In this document: positions 5,321 through 9,617 of the stretch, piece after piece
Position numbering within the stretch: the first letter of the stretch is position 1
Layout: the number at the start of each line of letters is the position of its first letter
Assembly (NCBI GenBank): GCA_023460875.1
Contig: JAEWOQ010000511.1
Span: 1 to 9,617, forward strand
Length of the DNA stretch: 9,617 bases
DNA from: Pseudomonadota bacterium
GTDB lineage: Bacteria > Myxococcota_A > Polyangia > Polyangiales > Polyangiaceae
Direction: 5' to 3'
Translations under genes and position numbers: made by a program
The notes under the pieces: generated by a model
Databases searched by the model: none
What the model was told of the DNA's origin: nothing
What the model saw: only the letters and a program-made list of their open reading frames with translations

Positions 5321-6040
5321 ATGAGCACAGGCCCCATCACGCCGAGCGACCTCGTGCTCTACCGCTCACCCAAGGGCGTCGTGAAGGTCGGCGTGCTCGT
5401 GCGCGACGAGACGGTGTGGCTCACGCAGAAGGCGCTCTCGGAGCTGTTCGCCGTGGGCGTGCCCGCCATCGCCAAGCACCTCAAGAACATCTTTGAATCC
5501 GCGGAGTTGGAGGCGGCGGCAACTGTTTCCAGTTTGGAAACGGTTCGTCGGGAGGCCTCGCGCGACATGGGCCTCACGACGTGGAAGCACGCGCTGCGCG
5601 GCAAGGTGACGAAGAGCGACGTCTCGATCGCCAAGAACTACCTGAACGAAGAGGAGCTGCGCGAGCTGGAGGAGATCGTCTCGGCCTACCTCGACCTCGC
5701 CGAGAACGCGACCATTTTTACCGAGGCGACAACTATCCTGACCCAGGGGGCGCCCGCGCTCGCGATCCACCACACGTTCGGAGTTCCGCTCGCCGTCGTG
5801 GCCGAGCCGCGTGAGTGGCATGCGCTGCGGCGGCGACCAGAGATCGCCGAGCACGACGCCAAGCTGGGGCGCGTGCTCGTCCGCTTCTCCGCCATCGGCC
5901 ATTTCGGCAGCTTCGGAGGAACGTGCCTCTACGCGCTTCGCGAGGGAAGCTGGGGTTGTTACGTCATCAAACCGAGCGCAGAGGCCTCTCTCGCCTCAGC
6001 AGAAGCTTGGCTCAACAAGCGCTCGTGGCAGGGGTGGTGA
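5321..6040 (+). CDS. RhuM-family chimera: core deleted, C-terminus replaced
   Basis: The ATG at 5321 has a GGGAGG ribosome site six bases upstream. Residues ~10-80 match the N-terminus of RhuM/virulence-RhuM proteins: LVLYRSPKG, the hallmark DETVWLTQKALSELF, a helix-turn-helix-like block and KHLKNIFESAELE. Residues ~83-128 match a segment near the family's C-terminus: MGLTTWKHALRGKVTKSDVS and AKNYLNEEELRELEEIVSAYLDLAEN. A family member is usually about 330 residues, and the middle (the YNLDAIISVGYRV and TQFRIWA regions) is missing with the frame kept, so the join is near codon 81. After residue ~129 the sequence no longer resembles RhuM. Residues ~160-239 look like the end of another protein (SAIGHFGSFGGTCLYALREG, WGCYVIKPS, AEAWLNKR). 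Proteins of this family are often found on islands and near restriction or defence genes. The product is probably non-functional as RhuM but could be expressed. Calling it a pseudogene would be equally fair. Confidence 0.72.
   Translation: MSTGPITPSDLVLYRSPKGVVKVGVLVRDETVWLTQKALSELFAVGVPAIAKHLKNIFESAELEAAATVSSLETVRREASRDMGLTTWKHALRGKVTKSDVSIAKNYLNEEELRELEEIVSAYLDLAENATIFTEATTILTQGAPALAIHHTFGVPLAVVAEPREWHALRRRPEIAEHDAKLGRVLVRFSAIGHFGSFGGTCLYALREGSWGCYVIKPSAEASLASAEAWLNKRSWQGW
5521..5545 (+). other. Hairpin inside the RhuM chimera
   Basis: AACTGTTTCCA, a GTT loop and TGGAAACGGTT pair over 11 positions (ten Watson-Crick plus one G-U). The stem is AT-rich for this genome and ends about 20 bases before the join where the RhuM core is missing. 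It lies in the coding sequence for TVSSLETV, so it may be coincidental. Confidence 0.6.
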
Positions 6041-6126
6041 AGTTACCGAGGGACATCCCCTCGAATGACCTGCGCGTGCGCTGGGATCGCGGGGCGCGGA
6101 CGTAGGTGGATCGGTTCCTCGATGAC

Positions 6127-6175
6127 GGTCGACCGATAGCTCTCCGCACCACTCTCCGCACCCTATCGACCGACC
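6127..6175. terminator. Likely bidirectional stem-loop between convergent genes
   Basis: Arms at 6127-6139 (GGTCGACCGATAG) and 6163-6175 (CTATCGACCGACC) pair at 11 of 13 positions. The loop consists of the direct repeat ctctccgcacc, twice, separated by one base. It lies between the convergent ends of the RhuM chimera (6040) and the lipoprotein gene (6191), so a shared terminator is the simplest role. There is no T run. The duplicated loop sequence is unusual for a plain terminator. Confidence 0.5.
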
Positions 6176-6190
6176 TCCCGCAGCGGCCGC

Positions 6191-6832
6191 TCACGGATTG
6201 CTACGCGATTTGCCGCACAACGTCGCCGGATCCGTATCGTCCTTGTCGCAGGTGATCGTGCCGACGGCGCTCGAGTCGTAGGTGGTGCCTGCGGCGATGC
6301 AGTAGGAGCCCTCGTACCCGCGCTGAAAGCCGAGATCGGGAGCCACTTCGACGCACTCCATACCGCTGGGGCAGGTGCAGTAGTCGGCGCTCGGATCGGG
6401 GCCGGCGCAGCGACACGAACACTGCACCACGTCCTCCGCTCGGCGGTCGAGCAGCTGCGGCAGCGCCTCGGCCTCCACGGCTCCCTCCGTGGCCCACCCC
6501 GCCGCGTCCGGAATGCGGCAGCGGCGCGGATCGTCCGGCGGCAGGGACAGATCCGCCAGCGACTGCCCATAGGGACAGCTGACCCGCCCCTGGAAGTGGT
6601 TGACGAGGCACACGCCCGTACCGCACGCGGGATCGCTCTCGAGGACCGTCACCTGCTCGACATTGTATCCGCTGAAGGAGGGCCACTGCTCCTCGAACGG
6701 CAGGCACGGTGTGCCCCAGGGGTCTCCATCGGTCCCTCCACCGCCCGAATCTCCTCCGCCCTGCCCCGCCCCGCATCCGAAAAGCGCCAGCAGGGCGAGG
6801 ACCGAACCTAGCGCAACAATGCCCACCTGCAT
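6191..6832 (-). CDS. Cys-rich lipoprotein of unknown function
   Basis: A 213-residue exported lipoprotein. The ATG at 6832 is chosen because it starts a signal peptide (VGIVALGSVLALLALFGC) with lipobox L17-F18-G19-C20 and has AAGG nine bases upstream. The longer open frame to 7051 is a shadow of the protease gene. After the lipidated Cys comes a Gly/Ser-rich linker (GAGQGGGDSGGGG), then a Cys-rich domain with ACGTGVCLVNHFQGRVSCPY, PRRCRIPD, the cluster VQCSCRCAGPDPSADYCTCP and a later GSYCIAAGT. Most of the Cys residues are probably disulfide-bonded in the envelope. No enzyme motif is visible. It starts two bases after the stop of the metalloprotease gene (TGA-GG-ATG), so the two are almost certainly co-transcribed and perhaps coupled. 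The lipoprotein may be an accessory or binding partner of the protease; that is inferred from the operon only. Confidence 0.88.
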   Translation of the reverse strand: MQVGIVALGSVLALLALFGCGAGQGGGDSGGGGTDGDPWGTPCLPFEEQWPSFSGYNVEQVTVLESDPACGTGVCLVNHFQGRVSCPYGQSLADLSLPPDDPRRCRIPDAAGWATEGAVEAEALPQLLDRRAEDVVQCSCRCAGPDPSADYCTCPSGMECVEVAPDLGFQRGYEGSYCIAAGTTYDSSAVGTITCDKDDTDPATLCGKSRSNP

Positions 6833-6834
6833 CC

Positions 6835-9617
6835 TCAGGAACCTTGGGCGACCCGCCGCCGCCGCATCCATGCCCCTAGACCCAGCACCGACAGCCCGTA
6901 GAGCCACGGCCCTCCACCGGGACCTGGCAACCTGGTCCAGGAGCAACCTCCGTCGGCGATCGGTTCGACGTGCGTCGCAACGGCGACACCTTCTTCCCGC
7001 ATCGCCACGCTCTGCAACTGAGCGCCAGGGATGAGCCCTGCCGTGGGCCATTCGTGGCCTTCGAGCAGCACTCCCTGCCTCACCTCCAAACGATCGGCGA
7101 AGAACTGACCTACGAACTGCTGGCCCATCATGCCTCCGAGAACCAAGCTTGCGTGCGGGGCCATTACCGACCCGGCGAAGGACTGCTCGACGTAAACCGG
7201 CTGGTTGCCATGATAGACCAAGGCAACCGGGGCAGCGCCCCCGTCCGCGCTTGTGAACATCCCGCGTACGCGCACCAAGTCGCGGACTTCGATGCGAGCG
7301 CCAGCCGGTGTTTCGATGGCGCCATTGGATTCCAGCTCGAGCGTCTCAAAGAAGTACGCGCCATTCTCCTCCGTCAGACGAAGGGTGGCATGGCTCTTCA
7401 CCGACACGGGCCCGTAGCTTCCGGCTGCGATGCCGAGCGACTCGTTCGGTTCGAGGGCCACACCTCCCTGAGAGCTACTGGGCCAGTTGGTAACCAGCGT
7501 GGGAGCAGACGGGAGGGCCACGACGGCGTTGGCGTTGATCACTCCGCTGACCTCCGCCCCGTCCTGTATCGAAATCGAGCCCCCTGCGGTAGCAGCACCG
7601 TGCACCTTCGCGCGGTTGCGGAGGACCAAGTCACCGCGGGTGGTGATCGACCCAGCTTCACTCTCCACACCCATCTGAACCGGGCCATCACCGAAGTTCA
7701 CCAGTTCCAGGGGCAGACCGTTGGCGTCCCGTGCGATGATTCCGTCAGCAAGGTCGAGTGAACGGCCCGCCGCCATGCAAGGAAGGACCTGGATCGACTG
7801 CAATGCCGTAGAGGAGTTACCGGCATCGTCGACTGCGGTCCACTCGATCTCGTGAACGCCCGTCCCCACGAGAACTCCTGTCCCGTCACCGACATCGATC
7901 GAATCCGTAAGGGGCTCGCCGTTGGTGGCTACGACACGACCTGTAACCGTCACCCCCGAGCAGACGTCCGTTGCGGCAGGAAACGGCACGAAAATGCCGT
8001 TCGTCGGACTACATTCCACGCTCGAAAACTCACCGTCCACCGTGAGGCTCGGCGGGGTCGTGTCCACCACGGACACCAAGCGCTCCCGCGACGTCGTCCC
8101 GCCATCGTTGCTGGTCGCCTCCACCCTGTACCGGGTCTCTCCGAGAGGTGCCGCGATGTTGACCGCCAGTGGTGAACCAGCAGCACTGGCGACCTCGGCT
8201 CCGTCCACCACCGATAGGGTCATCGAGGCGATCCCTGAGTCATGGGAAGCAGTGATCGACGTCGTGATCTCGGCTCCCGCCGAGCTGTTACACTCGACCG
8301 GACTCGGCAAAATGGGAGTCGTGAGTATAATCGGCTGTGCCGGATTCGTTCGCATGTTCGCGGCCGCGTCGCGGGCCACGTCGCAGAGGTCCGGTCCGAT
8401 GTTCACGTCGTCCGGGAATGGCAAGCAGTTATGCGGTAGCTCGGCGAGTTCGACCCCATTTCTGCGTTGACACCCGGCGATGCGGGCGTTGATGTTGGCA
8501 GGACTGGCGCACATGAGCTGATGACCAGATCCGCCGGTCCCACATCCGAGAGGCGGGTGCTCCAGATTCAGCACGTGGCCTAGTTCATGCGCGAGGACGT
8601 AATCCCATCGATGTCCGGATCCCGCATGCGAGCCGATGTGGTCCATGCCAAGAATCACGTCCCCCCGCAGCTCCACACCGTAGTCGAACTCGGAGCAGGG
8701 GCCACCTGCGGTCGATGGAGGAGCATTGATTCGGTGGGTGACGAACACCGTAGGGAGCAACGGGTTAGTGAGGAGAGTCGCCGCCTCGGCCTTGAATCGT
8801 GCCCGAAGCTGGCCAAGGGCGCCGAAGGTGCCGTAGCCGCCGCAAATGCCTGCCCCAGTTTCGTCGAAACGCCGCACGTACTGGGGATCATCCTCTGTAA
8901 TGGTCACGTGCTGGGCTAGACGGAACTGGATCCCGCACTGGGCAAAGATGTCGTCGGGCATATACCCCAGCGGCCGTGGCCAGCTGCCGACGGGAAAACT
9001 GCGGATGAGAGACGCTCCCAGGCCAGGCGGAATGCCGTCCGTCACCTCGTCCATGTCGAGCATCGACTTCACGAGCACGTCGAACCCTGGTCCGCCCGAA
9101 GCCCGCAGCTCATTCATGTCGTCGCTCCCATCGAACAACATCTGGTACACTTTCTCGTCCGTGAAGCGATCCATGAAGTCGCGCTCAGCAGCCATCCCGG
9201 TTCCAGGCCGAACCACGACGACGTTCACAGGGACGATCAACGTCTCCGGGTCCAGACGCAGAGGAATCCTGGCCACCTCTTCGACTCGAAGCTCGGCATT
9301 GCCCCCCGGAACCGTGGCCCCGTCGGAGTACTCCCGCTTGAGAACGGCCTCGGCCCACGAGGGCCCCAGACGGGTTCCGTGCACCTCGAACCGGAAAACC
9401 TCGCCAGGGCCAAGGTCCAGGAACGGGTTCGGAACAGCAAGAATCTCGCTTGGAATGCCGGTCTTGATAAAGTCGTCTCCTGAACAATTCCCGTCGCAAG
9501 CTACCCAACCGATCAGGCCGAAGTATCCGTAGCTGAAGGCTTTCGGAGATGTCCCAACCCACACCCATTGGTTGTCGAGTAGGTACTCACCCTCGAAGAC
9601 GGGGTTGTCCAAGGGCG
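6835..9617 (-). CDS. MYXO-CTERM metzincin-like metalloprotease (5' end outside window)
   Basis: About 925 residues are visible, and the frame is still open at the window edge. The TTG at 9612 is probably internal, and the signal peptide is not seen. Numbering from that codon: residues 1-120 are beta-rich, and a protease domain follows at ~125-420. HELGHVLNLEH at 342-352 fits the metzincin HExxHxxxxxH zinc site, with Asn where Gly is usual, and HQLMCAS at 364-370 is a plausible Met-turn. Residues ~430-515 look like an Ig-like or cadherin-like segment (SHDSGIASMTLSVVDG). Residues ~518-610 look like an HYR domain (DTTPPSLTVDG, WTAVDDAGNSS). Residues ~650-855 are repetitive and beta-helical, resembling DUF7305-type pilus or adhesin domains (GSYGPVSVKSHATLRL, GSVMAPHASLVLGG). 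The C-terminus has GGC890, a short hydrophobic stretch and MRRRR, a MYXO-CTERM-like anchor. It is likely a surface or released protease with adhesive modules, in an operon with the lipoprotein. The substrate is unknown. Confidence 0.9.
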   Translation of the reverse strand, partial: PLDNPVFEGEYLLDNQWVWVGTSPKAFSYGYFGLIGWVACDGNCSGDDFIKTGIPSEILAVPNPFLDLGPGEVFRFEVHGTRLGPSWAEAVLKREYSDGATVPGGNAELRVEEVARIPLRLDPETLIVPVNVVVVRPGTGMAAERDFMDRFTDEKVYQMLFDGSDDMNELRASGGPGFDVLVKSMLDMDEVTDGIPPGLGASLIRSFPVGSWPRPLGYMPDDIFAQCGIQFRLAQHVTITEDDPQYVRRFDETGAGICGGYGTFGALGQLRARFKAEAATLLTNPLLPTVFVTHRINAPPSTAGGPCSEFDYGVELRGDVILGMDHIGSHAGSGHRWDYVLAHELGHVLNLEHPPLGCGTGGSGHQLMCASPANINARIAGCQRRNGVELAELPHNCLPFPDDVNIGPDLCDVARDAAANMRTNPAQPIILTTPILPSPVECNSSAGAEITTSITASHDSGIASMTLSVVDGAEVASAAGSPLAVNIAAPLGETRYRVEATSNDGGTTSRERLVSVVDTTPPSLTVDGEFSSVECSPTNGIFVPFPAATDVCSGVTVTGRVVATNGEPLTDSIDVGDGTGVLVGTGVHEIEWTAVDDAGNSSTALQSIQVLPCMAAGRSLDLADGIIARDANGLPLELVNFGDGPVQMGVESEAGSITTRGDLVLRNRAKVHGAATAGGSISIQDGAEVSGVINANAVVALPSAPTLVTNWPSSSQGGVALEPNESLGIAAGSYGPVSVKSHATLRLTEENGAYFFETLELESNGAIETPAGARIEVRDLVRVRGMFTSADGGAAPVALVYHGNQPVYVEQSFAGSVMAPHASLVLGGMMGQQFVGQFFADRLEVRQGVLLEGHEWPTAGLIPGAQLQSVAMREEGVAVATHVEPIADGGCSWTRLPGPGGGPWLYGLSVLGLGAWMRRRRVAQGS

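Noticed and set aside
6833..7051. N-terminal extension of the lipoprotein to position 7051
   Set aside because: It overlaps the protease gene and would bury the lipoprotein signal behind 73 Arg-rich residues.
9610..9612. TTG as the true start of the metalloprotease
   Set aside because: The frame stays open to the window edge, there is no signal peptide after it although the protein has a sorting tail, and there is no room to see a ribosome site; the gene is treated as partial.

Overview
The window looks like chromosomal DNA of a high-GC myxobacterium (Myxococcota, plausibly Polyangiales or a Sandaracinus-like lineage; inferred, not proven). The reasons are strongly GC-biased third codon positions, two secreted proteins ending in MYXO-CTERM-type sorting signals (Gly-Cys, short hydrophobic helix, Arg cluster), a Cys-rich lipoprotein, and several short GC-rich minisatellites.

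Layout. Left end (1-1099): a minus-strand gene running off the window encodes a degenerate response-regulator receiver domain. It diverges from a plus-strand DUF167/YggU gene, and the space between them holds a 13-nt tandem repeat. Next (1163-2065, minus) is a secreted protein made of four ~48-residue Cys-rich repeats plus a MYXO-CTERM anchor. From 2066 to 2922 there is no convincing gene, but a 22-copy array of 21-nt units (2427-2889) keeps many frames open and produces spurious long ORFs. A 278-aa helical protein of unknown function (2923-3759, minus) follows.

The middle (3760-6190) looks like a patchwork accessory region. It has a repeat-bearing gap, a C-terminal coding fragment without a normal start that overlaps by ATGA a 271-aa protein with a putative N-terminal zinc site, and then a RhuM-family protein that has lost its central core and whose C-terminus is replaced by unrelated sequence. 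This suggests rearrangement and gene decay.

The right end (6191-9617, minus) is a tight two-gene cell-surface operon. A large secreted metzincin-like metalloprotease with an HYR-like domain, a probable beta-helical (DUF7305-like) domain and a MYXO-CTERM tail is followed after 2 nt by a Cys-rich lipoprotein. A stem-loop with a duplicated loop sequence lies between this operon and the convergent RhuM chimera.

No tRNA, rRNA, CRISPR array, intact transposase or integrase was seen. No complete new system can be asserted. The best candidates for a second look are the ATGA-coupled zinc-protein locus, the RhuM chimera and the 21-nt array.
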